Shown one piece after another: positions 55,150 to 64,000 of a DNA stretch of 64,000 bases (within the stretch, counting starts at the first letter, position 1; each line of letters begins with the position of its first letter). The DNA comes from Planctomycetota bacterium. GTDB taxonomy: Bacteria > Planctomycetota > Planctomycetia > Isosphaerales > Isosphaeraceae. Below the pieces are notes generated by a model. The model was not told the origin of the DNA. It made no database searches and worked only from the letters and a program-made list of their open reading frames with translations. The position numbers and the translations under genes were made by a program. The DNA lies in assembly GCA_021791715.1 (NCBI GenBank), contig JAJYWB010000027.1, positions 1 through 64,000 of the forward strand, in the 5' to 3' direction.

Positions 55150-55713
55150 ATGAAGTCGTTCTCTTTACACCTTTCCGGCGGCGACGCCGGTGATTGGGAG
55201 GATCCTCGATTGGAAATACGCCCCGCTCGCGTCGGCGACGTCCCCGCGATCTTCGAACTGATTCGTACGTTTGCCGATCGCAAGTTGATGATCAAAAGAT
55301 CGTTGGGAGAGCTTTACGAGTCGATTCGCGAGTTTCAGGTCGCGGTCGACGCCGACGATCGCGTATTGGGGTGCGCCGCGTTGCACGTGTTTTGGGCGGA
55401 TCTGGCCGAGCTGAAGTGTCTGGCGGTGGCCGAGGCGGCGCAGGGACGCGGGATCGGCCGAGCGCTGATCGAAGCGTGCGGTCGCGAGGCGCGCGGGCTC
55501 GGGATCTCGTCGGTCTTCACGCTCACTTATGTCGCCGAGATTTTCGAGAAGAGCGGCTATCGGAAAATCGATAAATCCGAGCTTCCTCATAAGATCTGGA
55601 ACGAGTGCGTCCGTTGCCCGTTGTTTCCAAGTTGCAACGAGATTGCACTGATCTGGACCGACGCCGATCACGTGGAGACCGGCGTTCATGAACTCGCCGG
55701 AGCGACGAACTGA
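55150..55713 (+). CDS. GNAT N-acetyltransferase, N-acetylglutamate-synthase-like
   Basis: This is a 187-residue protein. The GNAT core is clear: IRPARVGDVPAIFELIRTFA, LKCLAVAEAAQGRGIGRALI as acetyl-CoA-binding segment (the QGRGIGRAL loop near residues 97-105), and a C-terminal WNECVRCPLFPSCNEIALIW, a Cys-rich ending typical of short ArgA-like enzymes. It may acetylate glutamate or another amine at the start of arginine synthesis, but no arg genes are nearby, so the substrate is open. The ATG at 55150 is the natural start, although the residues before RPARVGDV could be shorter. Confidence 0.85.
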   Translation: MKSFSLHLSGGDAGDWEDPRLEIRPARVGDVPAIFELIRTFADRKLMIKRSLGELYESIREFQVAVDADDRVLGCAALHVFWADLAELKCLAVAEAAQGRGIGRALIEACGREARGLGISSVFTLTYVAEIFEKSGYRKIDKSELPHKIWNECVRCPLFPSCNEIALIWTDADHVETGVHELAGATN

Positions 55714-55843
55714 TTTCTCGTGAGATTCGCCGACACATTTTGTCGGTTCGATCGTTCAATGATTAGGCGAGGAAATCGTTTCCGCGAAGGTTGGCGGGAT
55801 CGTGTTCAATCGAGTGGCATCGGGACGAAAGTCGAGGCGTGCG

Positions 55844-57094
55844 ATGAGCGGGTCTTTCGGGTCGGCTCGGCGAATAATCGCGTGTGCGTTTGTCGGATTC
55901 TCATTCTGGGCGATCGTTTCGGGCTTGAGCTTCGCCGCCGATCCTCCCGTCGACCCGCTGATGGACGTAACTCCTTCGGTTGAAAAACCGAAGGATTTCT
56001 CGCAGGCGCCGAGCTACCCCGTGCTGCTCGTCTCGGATAGCGACACGCTCGTCGTCAAGCAAGACGGCGAAACCAAGACGATCCGTTTGCTTGGAATCGA
56101 AGGCAAAGACAAAGCCGGCGCGCAATTTTTGAAAGAACATTTAAAAGATAAGTCGGTTTATCTCGAATACGCCGACTCGGGGCGGAAAGACGAGAACAAT
56201 CATCCGTTTGCGCACGCGTACGTGGCGCCCGGAGGAGAGGCGATCACCCAGACGATGGTGAAGAACGGCGAAAAAGGGATCGTCGTCGCCGACGCCGCCG
56301 GCGGCGACGCGGGTTCCAAAACGGTGAAGCATCATCGGTTCGCTCAGGCCGCGAACAACGTGCAGGCGACGAACAACAACGCGATGACGGGTTATTATCC
56401 GCCGATGTACCCTTACGGATCGAATCGGCGGCGGAATAACTACGGTTACGGGGGCTACGGAGGCTACGGCGGCGGTTACGGCGGTTACGGCGGCGGCTAC
56501 GGTTTTCCCATGATCGGCGGCTACGGATATTACGGCGGCAATAACAACAACAATAACGCCAATAACAACAATAATAATAATCAAAACAATACGAATCAAA
56601 ACGGCAAGGCGAACCCCGCGAATAATCGCACGAACGGCGGCGGAGCGAACTCGGGAAATTTGAACGGGACCGCGATCGCCGCGAACGGTTTTATTCCAGG
56701 GAGCAAGAATCCCTCGCTGGGGGGCGGCGGATTTCGCAACCCTTCGATGGGCGCCGGAGGATTTTACAATCCTTCGATGGGAGGAGGAGGGTTCAAGAAT
56801 CCGTCGATGGGCGCGGGAGGATTTTACAATCCCTCGTTGGGTGGCGGAGGGTTCAGCAATCCGTCGATGGGCGCCGGAGGATTTTATAATCCCTCGATGG
56901 GAGGAGGCGGGTTTTACAATCCTTCGATGGGAGGAGGCGGGTTCAAGAATCCGTCGATGGGCGGAGGCGGTTTTTATATGCCTTCGATGGGGGGCGGGGG
57001 ATTCCACATGCCTTCGATGGGAGGCGGAGGGTTCCACATGCCTTCAATGGGAGGCGGAGGATTCCACGGAGGAGGAGGCGGCGGGCGCAGGTAA
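55844..57094 (+). CDS. Secreted SNase-like protein with Gly/Tyr, Asn-rich and decapeptide repeat regions
   Basis: This is a 416-residue protein from the ATG at 55844, with a GAGG ribosome site eight bases before it. The longer frame from a GTG at 55802 adds a basic stretch. A signal peptide (IACAFVGFSFWAIVSGLSFAA) precedes a nuclease-like strand set (VLLVSDSDTLVVKQDGETKTIRLLGIEG, a staphylococcal-nuclease-type LLGIEGKD). The usual catalytic Arg and Glu residues are not evident further on, so activity is doubtful. Then come GGYGGY tracts, a poly-Asn tract (NNNNNNANNNNNNNQNN) and twelve decapeptide repeats rich in NPSMGGGGF. It is probably an extracellular or surface protein. Confidence 0.75.
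   Translation: MSGSFGSARRIIACAFVGFSFWAIVSGLSFAADPPVDPLMDVTPSVEKPKDFSQAPSYPVLLVSDSDTLVVKQDGETKTIRLLGIEGKDKAGAQFLKEHLKDKSVYLEYADSGRKDENNHPFAHAYVAPGGEAITQTMVKNGEKGIVVADAAGGDAGSKTVKHHRFAQAANNVQATNNNAMTGYYPPMYPYGSNRRRNNYGYGGYGGYGGGYGGYGGGYGFPMIGGYGYYGGNNNNNNANNNNNNNQNNTNQNGKANPANNRTNGGGANSGNLNGTAIAANGFIPGSKNPSLGGGGFRNPSMGAGGFYNPSMGGGGFKNPSMGAGGFYNPSLGGGGFSNPSMGAGGFYNPSMGGGGFYNPSMGGGGFKNPSMGGGGFYMPSMGGGGFHMPSMGGGGFHMPSMGGGGFHGGGGGGRR
56708..57067 (+). repeat. Twelve tandem 30-bp units coding for decapeptides
   Basis: Twelve consecutive 30-bp units encode NPS(M/L)G(G/A)GGF plus a variable residue (R, Y, K, S or H), turning into MPSMGGGGFH in the last three. The variable tenth residue alternates in the middle. 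The DNA differs at wobble positions, so the array is old enough to diverge but still regular. It ends in a run of GGA codons and a basic tail. It can expand or contract without frameshifting. Confidence 0.9.
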
Positions 57095-57125
57095 TCCATG
57101 AAGTTATCACATATTGTTATGAATC

Positions 57126-58910
57126 ATGTCGGCGAATGATCCCGGCGGGGCTTCCCTAGAAGTCGCTTACGCCGGGCGAAACCCCTGGATTCTTCGAGGA
57201 TTGGGGTTTTTGGTCGCGGCTTTGATCGCGACCGTTTTACTCGTTTTGGAGCCTCGATCGGCGATCGGTTGGGACGAGGGTTACACGCTTGGTCGGGAGG
57301 CGCGGGTTCGCTCGTGGATTCGCGGCGTCTTCGATCCAAAAACGTTTGCGCGAACATGGAATCCCGAGCTTGAATTTTTGGTTCAAGACTCGACCCCGCC
57401 GCCCGCTCGCGATCGATTGATTGAACGATCGCGGTTTTTCGATCGCGAAGTCGTCCGTTGGTTTTGGCCGTTCGCGCGCGAAGAGCCGCACGGTCACCCG
57501 CCGTTTTACGCGCTCGTCGGGCTCGTGGGAGACGTTCTCACCCCCGACCGCGCTCCGCTCGAACGCGCCAGGCTCGGACCAATTTTGATCTTCAGCGCGA
57601 CCGCGGGGCTGATTTTGGCGATCCTGGCGCGGCGGTGGGGAATCCTCGCGGGAGCGACCGCGTGCGCAGCCTGGGTCTGCCAGCCCAGGCTCTTCGCCGA
57701 GGCGCGCTACGCCGCGTACGACGGCTTGCTCACAAGCCTTTGGATCGTCGCAATCCTCGTTTTCTCGCTCGCGGTCGAAAAGCGTGAGATCCAAAATCAA
57801 CAATCCTCCAAGACTTCAGATCATAATTCGCCTAAATGGCTTTATGTGGTTTTATTTGGACTTGTTTTGGGCTCGGCGATGGGGACGAAGCTGACGGGCT
57901 GGACGTTTCCGGCGCTTTTCGGCGCGTGGACGATCGCGTTCTGGAGCCGTCGGGGGTTGATCACGCTCGCGATCGGGTGCGCGATCGCCGCGGCGGTCGT
58001 CGTCGCGATCAATCCCCCCTGGTGGTTCGATCCTTGGGACGGCGTTTCGCGGTTTTTTCGATCGAACGCCACGCGCGCCCGAACGATCCCGATCGCGACG
58101 ATGTATTTAGGAAGAATTTATATCACTCCAAAAGAATCTTTACCGTGGACGAACACGCTCGTCTGGACGGCGTTCGTCACCCCCGTTGGGATTTTGGCGC
58201 TCGCGTGTTGCGGGTTCTGGGGCGTCTTAAGACGACCGTTTCGAGATGGAGCGGCTGCGCTCGCCGCGGGAGGCTGGACGATGATGCTGATCCTCCGCGC
58301 CCTGCCGCACACTCCGGGTCACGACGGCGTCCGCCAATTTCTCCCCGCGTTCGGATCGCTGGCGCTTGTCGCGGGTTGGGGCGCGATGAAGCTGAAGGAG
58401 TGGATCGGCGCCCGCGCGACGACGGCTGTCGTAATATTCGCGACGATCGAAGGCGCCGCGGGGATCGCGCTCATGGAGCCCGTTCCGCTTTCGTATTACA
58501 GCCCCTTCGTGGGCGGGCTTCCCGGAGCGACGAAGCTCGGCATGGAACCGACTTATTATTGGGATTCGTTATCGAACGACGCGATCGATTGGATCAACAA
58601 AGAAACACCCGAAGGCGCGAAGGTGCGGTTCGCGTCGTATCCCACGTCGTGGCTTTATTTAAGGATGACGGAGCGGTTGCGTCCCGCGTGTTTACCGACC
58701 GATCGGGGTCGGTTCGCGTGGTATGTGGTGCAGAATCGGCCAGGGGCGTTGAGCGATCTCGATCGATACTTGCTCGCTCGAGCCGAACCCCGGTATGTTG
58801 AAAGGAAATGGGGCGTTCCGCTCCTTTGGATCTTCCCTTACGCCGAGGTTGAGGCGTGGCGACAACCGCGGAATTCGCGTCTCAATCCGAGCGATTCACC
58901 CCTCCCATGA
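57126..58910 (+). CDS. GT-C membrane glycosyltransferase, GT39/PMT-like
   Basis: This is a 594-residue protein with about ten transmembrane segments. The acidic motif WDEGY after the first helix, on the first extracytoplasmic loop at about residues 49-53, is the usual catalytic/metal site of lipid-linked-sugar-dependent GT-C transferases. A short loop near NPPWWFDPWDG and a C-terminal periplasmic domain (GAKVRFASYPTSWLYLRM) complete the picture. It transfers a sugar from a polyprenyl donor to protein or lipid. The next gene overlaps its stop by four bases and encodes a related enzyme. Confidence 0.85.
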   Translation: MSANDPGGASLEVAYAGRNPWILRGLGFLVAALIATVLLVLEPRSAIGWDEGYTLGREARVRSWIRGVFDPKTFARTWNPELEFLVQDSTPPPARDRLIERSRFFDREVVRWFWPFAREEPHGHPPFYALVGLVGDVLTPDRAPLERARLGPILIFSATAGLILAILARRWGILAGATACAAWVCQPRLFAEARYAAYDGLLTSLWIVAILVFSLAVEKREIQNQQSSKTSDHNSPKWLYVVLFGLVLGSAMGTKLTGWTFPALFGAWTIAFWSRRGLITLAIGCAIAAAVVVAINPPWWFDPWDGVSRFFRSNATRARTIPIATMYLGRIYITPKESLPWTNTLVWTAFVTPVGILALACCGFWGVLRRPFRDGAAALAAGGWTMMLILRALPHTPGHDGVRQFLPAFGSLALVAGWGAMKLKEWIGARATTAVVIFATIEGAAGIALMEPVPLSYYSPFVGGLPGATKLGMEPTYYWDSLSNDAIDWINKETPEGAKVRFASYPTSWLYLRMTERLRPACLPTDRGRFAWYVVQNRPGALSDLDRYLLARAEPRYVERKWGVPLLWIFPYAEVEAWRQPRNSRLNPSDSPLP

Positions 58911-61288
58911 CCGATCGCCGGTTTCGGCTCGCATCCGTTCTCGTCTTTCTCGCGGCGCTCGCCGCGACGGCGCCGACGACGGGGGACTTCGGCCTCACGT
59001 GGGACGAGCCTTCGTATCGATATAGCCAGATATTTTCCGAGCAGTGGTGGGGCAGGCTCGTTCGCGCGCGCGATCGAGCCGAAATCGCCGACCTGTTCGA
59101 TTCCAAAACGCTCCTCTATTACTGGCCTTACGGCCGATACGGAATCAACTTTCACCCGCCGCTCGCCGGCCAGCTCAACCTCCTCACCTACGAGATCTTC
59201 GGCGGGTTCATGAAGGATATCCCGGCGCGCCGGATGGCGTCGGTTCTTGAATATGTGTTCACAATTACGATTTTATTTAGTTTTATCGCTCGACGTTACG
59301 GGATTCGGTCGGGTTTGATCGCGGCGGGGGCTCTGTTATTCACGCCCCGCGTTTACGCCGACGGTCATCTCGCCGCGACCGACATCCCGGGCCTTTTTTT
59401 ATGGGCCGCGACGTCGATCGCGTTTTGGAGGGGGTTGTATGAACCGAAGAGCGGTTTATATCGAGTTTTGACGGGAATTTTGATCGGTTTGGCGTTCGTC
59501 GAGAAGATGTCGGCGATCGCGGTCGCGATCCCGCTCGTTCTCTGGTTGATCTTCGCGCGGATACCCGGGACGTTTTTTCGCCGCGGCGGTTTGGCGACGT
59601 GGATCGACGGAGCGATCACGACGATTTTGGTCGCGGCGCCGAGCGCGATCGCCTTCGCCGAGATCCTTCGGCTCAGGTCGAGGTTTCCGGCGCCGAGTCA
59701 TACCGATTTGTTCACGTTTCAGATTCAAACTCCGTTGTCGGGTTGGATTCTCGCGCTTCCTGTTTTGATATGGCTCGTTCGTCGCGCGCTTTATCGCGTC
59801 TTTCGAGGAAACGCGATTCTCGGCGTCGAGCGTCCGGGGCTCGAGATCTGGACCTCGATCCTCGCGTTCGCGCCTTTGATCGGCTGGCTGGGAAATCCCG
59901 CGTGGTGGCGCGACGCGATCCCAAGGCTTACTCATTATTATATGATTAGTTCCGGACGACAAGGCGCGTTGCCCGATATCCAAATTATATATTTTGGTCA
60001 GATTTATGAATATTGTTTGCCGTGGCATAACGCGTTCGTGTTGACCGCGATCACGGTTCCGGTCTCGATTTTGATCGCCGCCGCGATCGGTCTCGCCCTA
60101 TTTCCCTGGATCCGGCTTTATCGCGGAGATCGTTTGCCGATTTATTTTCTTTTACACCTTTTGGTGTTGCCCGTGATCCGGATGTTTCCGACCCCCGCGC
60201 ACGACGGCGTGCGGCTGTTTTTGCCGACGTTCTTTTTTCTGGCGGCGTTCACGGGTTTGGGGGCTTCGATCGCGGCGAGCGCGATCGATCGGATCGCGCT
60301 CGCGGTCTCGGGGCGATCGTTCGCGATCGGCTCGTCGGTTCTGGTCGCGCTCGCGACGCTCGCTCCCGCGGCGATCGGATTAATCAAGATACATCCATAT
60401 GAGTTATCGTATTATAATGAATTGATTGGAGGCCCGCGCGGAGCGTGGCGGCGGGGATTCGAGCTTTCATACTGGTACGACGCTTTCAACGACAAGGCGA
60501 TCGCCGAGGTGAACGCGACGTTGCCGAAGGGGGCTTCGATCTCGTATTCGAGCGATCTTTCCCAGCCGCCTACTTTCATCGAGCTGCAATCGCTCGGCGT
60601 GTTGGATAAAAGTTTTTATTTAAATTATCGCGAGGGGGAACCACCCCCTTATATGTGGCTTTTAACACAAGATTCGAAGACGACGGCGCTCACGCGGTTG
60701 TTGTTCGTGATGAAGCCGGCTTACGCGCTTCGGCCGAAACAGCTCGACGGTTTGCGGGTCTTTTCGATCGTCGATCCCGTCGCGGTCTCACGCGCGTCGG
60801 CGCTGCAATTGTTGCTCGATCGTCCGGGAGTTCCCAGGCGCGTCGTTCGACCTCCCGATTCGCTCCGATTTTTAGCGCGATATCCGGGTTTGGCGCGATT
60901 TTTGGGTTACGAGACGGGCGTTCAAAGCGGATCGAAGAAAACGGGCGTTCATCTCGCTCCGCCGCTCGGGATCAACGAGGCGCTGTTGAAATGGGGCCGC
61001 GACGATCCTTCGAGTTTGCGCGCCGCGGCGCGGGCGATCGTCGAGAAAAAGCCCGTTGATGAAGATCCCAACGCGCGAAAACTTTTTGACGAGATTTCGC
61101 GCTGGGAGGGGACGCCGAACGCTCGGTTGGCGCATGTGGTGCTTTCGACGCGGCCCGAATCGTTCGTCGAGGCGGTCGAGTTGATCGTCCGCCGGCCCGA
61201 CGCGTTGCGCAAGGTTATGCTCACGCCGCAATTCACCGATCCCGATACGATCGGCGGCTATCTGGATCGAGATTTATCGTCGCGGTGA
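58907..61288 (+). CDS. GT-C membrane glycosyltransferase, second of an overlapping pair
   Basis: This is a 793-residue protein from the ATG at 58907, which overlaps the previous stop in an ATGA arrangement. The frame is open to a GTG at 58856, but the overlap start is preferred. Sequence features match its neighbour: TWDEPSYRYSQIF with the acidic pair in the first loop (about residues 33-34), many hydrophobic helices, and a HDGVRLFLPTFFFLAAFTGLG segment shared with the upstream gene (HDGVRQFLPAFGSLALVAG). Its C-terminal 200 residues are soluble and lack a recognised motif. The two probably act on the same polymer. Confidence 0.85.
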   Translation: MTDRRFRLASVLVFLAALAATAPTTGDFGLTWDEPSYRYSQIFSEQWWGRLVRARDRAEIADLFDSKTLLYYWPYGRYGINFHPPLAGQLNLLTYEIFGGFMKDIPARRMASVLEYVFTITILFSFIARRYGIRSGLIAAGALLFTPRVYADGHLAATDIPGLFLWAATSIAFWRGLYEPKSGLYRVLTGILIGLAFVEKMSAIAVAIPLVLWLIFARIPGTFFRRGGLATWIDGAITTILVAAPSAIAFAEILRLRSRFPAPSHTDLFTFQIQTPLSGWILALPVLIWLVRRALYRVFRGNAILGVERPGLEIWTSILAFAPLIGWLGNPAWWRDAIPRLTHYYMISSGRQGALPDIQIIYFGQIYEYCLPWHNAFVLTAITVPVSILIAAAIGLALFPWIRLYRGDRLPIYFLLHLLVLPVIRMFPTPAHDGVRLFLPTFFFLAAFTGLGASIAASAIDRIALAVSGRSFAIGSSVLVALATLAPAAIGLIKIHPYELSYYNELIGGPRGAWRRGFELSYWYDAFNDKAIAEVNATLPKGASISYSSDLSQPPTFIELQSLGVLDKSFYLNYREGEPPPYMWLLTQDSKTTALTRLLFVMKPAYALRPKQLDGLRVFSIVDPVAVSRASALQLLLDRPGVPRRVVRPPDSLRFLARYPGLARFLGYETGVQSGSKKTGVHLAPPLGINEALLKWGRDDPSSLRAAARAIVEKKPVDEDPNARKLFDEISRWEGTPNARLAHVVLSTRPESFVEAVELIVRRPDALRKVMLTPQFTDPDTIGGYLDRDLSSR

Positions 61289-61460
61289 ATCGGGCGAAGG
61301 ATTTTGAAGCCGCGTGTGGAAATTCCTCCGCCCGGTACTGGCTTTGCGCCTCGATCGGCGCTAAGCTGGCGGGACCGCCGGTAATTCCTCGCGACGACGA
61401 CCTCCGACATGTTGTGACGGGTTCGATCGTCGTTCCTCGCTCGGGTCGGGAAAGGTACGG

Positions 61461-62735
61461 ATGATGTCTCATGATGATAAGGTGATCGAGCAGGCGTACG
61501 CGCTCGCGCGGGAGCGTTACGCCGCGATCGGCGTCGACGTCGACCGCGCCCTCGAACGGCTGGCGACGATCGCGATCTCCCTCCATTGCTGGCAAGGAGA
61601 CGACGTCGGCGGGTTCGAGAACAGCGGGCAAGAGATCGGCGGCGGGCTCGCCGTGACCGGGAATTATCCCGGTAAAGCGCGCACCCCCGACGAACTTCGA
61701 AGCGACCTCGATCAGGCGCTGGCGCTCATCCCGGGCGTTCATCGGCTCAATTTGCACGCGAGCTACGCCGAAACCGCGGGCAAACGTGTGGAACGGACCG
61801 ATCTTGAGCCCGCGCATTTCGCACGCTGGATCGACTGGGCGAAGAAAAAGCGGATGGGGATCGACTTCAACCCGACGTATTTCGCGCACCCCAAAGCCGC
61901 CGACGGTTACACGCTGGCGCATCGCGACGCGTCGATCCGCGAGTTTTGGATCGAACACGGAGTGATCTGCCGAAGGATCGGCGCCGCGATCGGCAAGGCT
62001 CTCGGTTCGCCGTGCGTCACGAACGTTTGGATTCCAGACGGTTCCAAAGATACGCCGATCGACCGCAAAGGCCCTCGAGAACGCCTCGCCGCGGCACTCG
62101 ACGCGATCTTCGCCGAGCCGATCGACCCCAAACACAACCTCGACGCGGTCGAATGCAAGCTCTTCGGCCTCGGTTCGGAAAGCTATGTCGTCGGGTCGCA
62201 CGAATTTTATCTCGGCTACGCGATCACAAGGAAGAAGTTATTGTGCCTCGACGCGGGACATTTTCATCCCACCGAGGTGATTTCCGACAAGCTTTCGGCG
62301 GTGCTCGAATGGGTCGACGAAATCCTCCTCCACGTATCGCGCGGGGTTCGCTGGGACAGCGATCACGTCGTCACGCTGACCGACGAACTCTACGCGATCG
62401 CGCAAGAAATCGTCCGCGGTGATTATCTCAAGCGCGTACATATCGGGCTTGATTTCTTCGACGCGAGCGTCAATCGAGTCGCGGCGTGGGTGATCGGCGC
62501 ACGGTCGACGCTCAAGGCGATCGCCGCGGCGCTCCTCGAACCGATCGATACGTATCGACGCGTCGAGGCCGAAGGCGATTACACGGCGCGGCTGGCTCTG
62601 CTCGAAGAACAAAAAACGCTCCCGCTGGGGGCGGTTTGGGATTACCACTGCCTGAAATCGGGCGTTCCCGTCGCCGCGGCGTGGCTCGACGAGGCGAGGC
62701 GGTACGAACGCGAAGTGTTATCAAAACGTCGGTGA
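61461..62735 (+). CDS. rhaA: L-rhamnose isomerase
   Basis: This is a 424-residue protein. It isomerises L-rhamnose to L-rhamnulose. Typical segments are [15 protein letters not shown] near residues 35-49, [86 protein letters not shown] and [17 protein letters not shown], which supply the metal-binding His, Asp and Glu residues. The length is typical. It is followed 46 bases later by a rhamnose transporter. Confidence 0.96.
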   Translation: MMSHDDKVIEQAYALARERYAAIGVDVDRALERLATIAISLHCWQGDDVGGFENSGQEIGGGLAVTGNYPGKARTPDELRSDLDQALALIPGVHRLNLHASYAETAGKRVERTDLEPAHFARWIDWAKKKRMGIDFNPTYFAHPKAADGYTLAHRDASIREFWIEHGVICRRIGAAIGKALGSPCVTNVWIPDGSKDTPIDRKGPRERLAAALDAIFAEPIDPKHNLDAVECKLFGLGSESYVVGSHEFYLGYAITRKKLLCLDAGHFHPTEVISDKLSAVLEWVDEILLHVSRGVRWDSDHVVTLTDELYAIAQEIVRGDYLKRVHIGLDFFDASVNRVAAWVIGARSTLKAIAAALLEPIDTYRRVEAEGDYTARLALLEEQKTLPLGAVWDYHCLKSGVPVAAAWLDEARRYEREVLSKRR

Positions 62736-62781
62736 CATTATTCATAACGATATTTACGTTCTCAGATAGGATTTTACTTTG

Positions 62782-63960
62782 ATGTCACCGAATCCGTTCG
62801 TCGGGGTCGTGTTTCATTGGCTGGGGGGGTTGGCCTCGGGGAGTTTTTACGTCCCGTACCGCGCCGTGCGGAACTGGGCGTGGGAGACGTATTGGCTGGC
62901 GGGGGGATTTTTTAGCTGGATCATCGCGCCGTGGGCGTTGGCTTCGGTGATGACGAACGATCTCGTTTCGGTGCTTCGAGAATCCCCCGCGACGACCCTT
63001 TTTTGGACGTATTTTTTCGGCGTTTTGTGGGGTTTGGGGGGGCTTACGTTCGGGTTGACGATGCGATATCTGGGGATGTCGCTGGGGATGGCGGTTGCGC
63101 TTGGATATTGCGCAGCGTTTGGTACGTTGATGCCGCCGATTTTCGCGGGTCAATTTGTGGATAAGTTGCTGGCGACGACTTCGGGTCAAACGATTTTGGC
63201 GGGAGTCGTTTTGTGTTTGGCGGGAATCGGCGTCGCGGGGTTGGCTGGGATGTCGAAGGAGCGCGAGCTTTCGGTCGAGCAAAAGCTCGCCTCGATCCGC
63301 GAGTTCAACTTTAAAAAAGGAATTTTGGTGGCGACGTTCTCGGGGGTGATGAGCGCGTGTTTCGCCTACGGGCTCGAGGCGGGCAATCCGATCAAAAAAC
63401 TGACGCTTGAACACGGCACGACGACCCTCTGGCAAGGGCTTCCCGTCCTCGTCGTCGTGCTGCTGGGGGGCTTCACCACCAACTTCATCTGGTGCGCGCT
63501 GCTCAACGTTCGCAATAAAACGGGATATCAGTACATTTCGACCCAATTAAAACGCGATTATCCTTCGCGAACGAGCGAGACGATTTTGGAGACCGCGATC
63601 GACGCGCCGGGCGAGGAGATGGCCGAGGGGGCTTCGATCGGCCGCGGCGAAGGTTCGACGCGGATCCCGATTTTGGCGAATTACGCGTTCTCGGCGCTCG
63701 CGGGAACGATCTGGTATTTCCAATTCTTTTTTTATTCGATGGGCGAAACGCAGATGGGAAAATATCAATTCTCAAGCTGGACGTTACACATGGCGAGTAT
63801 TATTATTTTTAGTACATTATGGGGGATCGCGCTGAAGGAGTGGCGGGGCGTGGGGCTTCGAACTCGGTTGTTGGTGATTTTAGGTTTGGCGGTGTTGATC
63901 GGATCGACGGTAATCGTCGGCTACGGCAATTATCTCGCGGGGCACGAAACTCACGCGTAA
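62782..63960 (+). CDS. rhaT: L-rhamnose/proton symporter RhaT
   Basis: This is a 392-residue protein from the ATG at 62782, with a TTG one codon earlier as an alternative. It has ten hydrophobic helices in the drug/metabolite transporter fold. Family segments include GGLASGSFYVPYRAVRNWAWETYWL, FFGVLWGLGGLTFGLTMRYLGMSLGMAVALGYCAAFGTL and GGFTTNFIWCALLNV. The Lys/Arg-containing loop with a variable middle (LKRDYPSRTSETILETAID) is longer than in enteric RhaT. It imports L-rhamnose with a proton, feeding the isomerase encoded just before it. Confidence 0.94.
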   Translation: MSPNPFVGVVFHWLGGLASGSFYVPYRAVRNWAWETYWLAGGFFSWIIAPWALASVMTNDLVSVLRESPATTLFWTYFFGVLWGLGGLTFGLTMRYLGMSLGMAVALGYCAAFGTLMPPIFAGQFVDKLLATTSGQTILAGVVLCLAGIGVAGLAGMSKERELSVEQKLASIREFNFKKGILVATFSGVMSACFAYGLEAGNPIKKLTLEHGTTTLWQGLPVLVVVLLGGFTTNFIWCALLNVRNKTGYQYISTQLKRDYPSRTSETILETAIDAPGEEMAEGASIGRGEGSTRIPILANYAFSALAGTIWYFQFFFYSMGETQMGKYQFSSWTLHMASIIIFSTLWGIALKEWRGVGLRTRLLVILGLAVLIGSTVIVGYGNYLAGHETHA

Positions 63961-63965
63961 CGGGG

Positions 63966-64000
63966 ATGAGCGATGCGACGATCACGAAACGAACGAGCGG
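63966..64000 (+). CDS. Start of a further gene, truncated by the window edge
   Basis: An ATG at 63966, five bases after the rhaT stop and preceded by CGGGG, opens a frame (MSDATITKRTSG) that runs to the edge. Twelve residues are too few to identify a product. The position suggests another member of the rhamnose operon, such as a kinase or aldolase, but that is only context. Confidence 0.35.
   Translation, partial: MSDATITKRTS

Noticed and set aside
56708-57067. CRISPR-like periodicity (30-bp repeats)
   Set aside because: The units are contiguous without spacers and keep the reading frame of a secreted protein, so this is a coding tandem repeat.

Overview
The window looks like chromosomal DNA of a planctomycete, probably of the Isosphaera/Gemmata side of the phylum. 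The reasons are a DUF1549/DUF1553 cytochrome-like gene followed by a Tat-exported DUF1501 gene, a Tat-exported Gfo/Idh/MocA oxidoreductase, a thioredoxin-YHS fusion, an N-terminal LExRxLLSA motif protein, and very long TPR and VWA proteins. The host DNA is GC-rich and saturated with CGATCG/GCGATCGC, and this codon bias opens many long antisense frames that are not genes. The taxonomic call is inferred from gene content only.

Layout. 1-4.9 kb: 3' part of a giant TPR protein. 5.3-9.9 kb: an acquired island with a nonsense-mutated IS1-family transposase, a small ribbon-helix-helix protein, and a three-gene restriction-modification operon (nuclease-methyltransferase fusion, half-size specificity subunit, HEPN-like protein). 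10-21.4 kb: ordinary chromosomal genes (DUF4349 lipoprotein, comB, hydrolase-like protein, small membrane proteins, mnmA with a foldable leader, a GT2-GtrA fusion, thioredoxin-YHS, oxidoreductase). 21.7-22.6 kb: an orphan toxin-tip-like gene and a frameshifted partner. 23.4-30.6 kb: PadR regulator plus a complete RND/adaptor/TolC efflux system. 30.7-34.3 kb: a second accessory patch with an AlbA/RecG-like ATP-binding protein and an OLD-like ATPase. 34.7-42.8 kb: a MoxR-DUF58-VWA-VWA-coiled-coil operon. 43.97-44.53 kb: a secreted thioredoxin-like protein whose active site reads Cys-Tyr-Arg-TGA, a strong selenoprotein candidate. 45.2-48.2 kb: DUF1549/1553 plus DUF1501 pair. 48.5-55.7 kb: glycyl-tRNA synthetase, a membrane protein, YceI, a small secreted Gly/Tyr-rich protein, a cation-efflux protein, a LEPR-type protein and a GNAT enzyme. 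55.8-57.1 kb: a secreted nuclease-like protein with a 12-unit decapeptide repeat. 57.1-61.3 kb: two overlapping GT-C membrane glycosyltransferases. 61.5-64 kb: rhaA and rhaT, with the start of another gene at the right edge.

The two most interesting items are the CxxU thioredoxin-like gene, which ordinary gene calling would truncate to a fragment lacking its active site, and the restriction operon, where a PD-(D/E)xK domain is fused to an N6-adenine methylase, no HsdR motor gene is present, and a protein with the HEPN RX4H signature follows three bases after the specificity gene. Several reading frames are interrupted (transposase, 13.5-13.9 kb membrane gene, 22.1-22.6 kb gene). These could be real decay or assembly errors and need raw-read confirmation.
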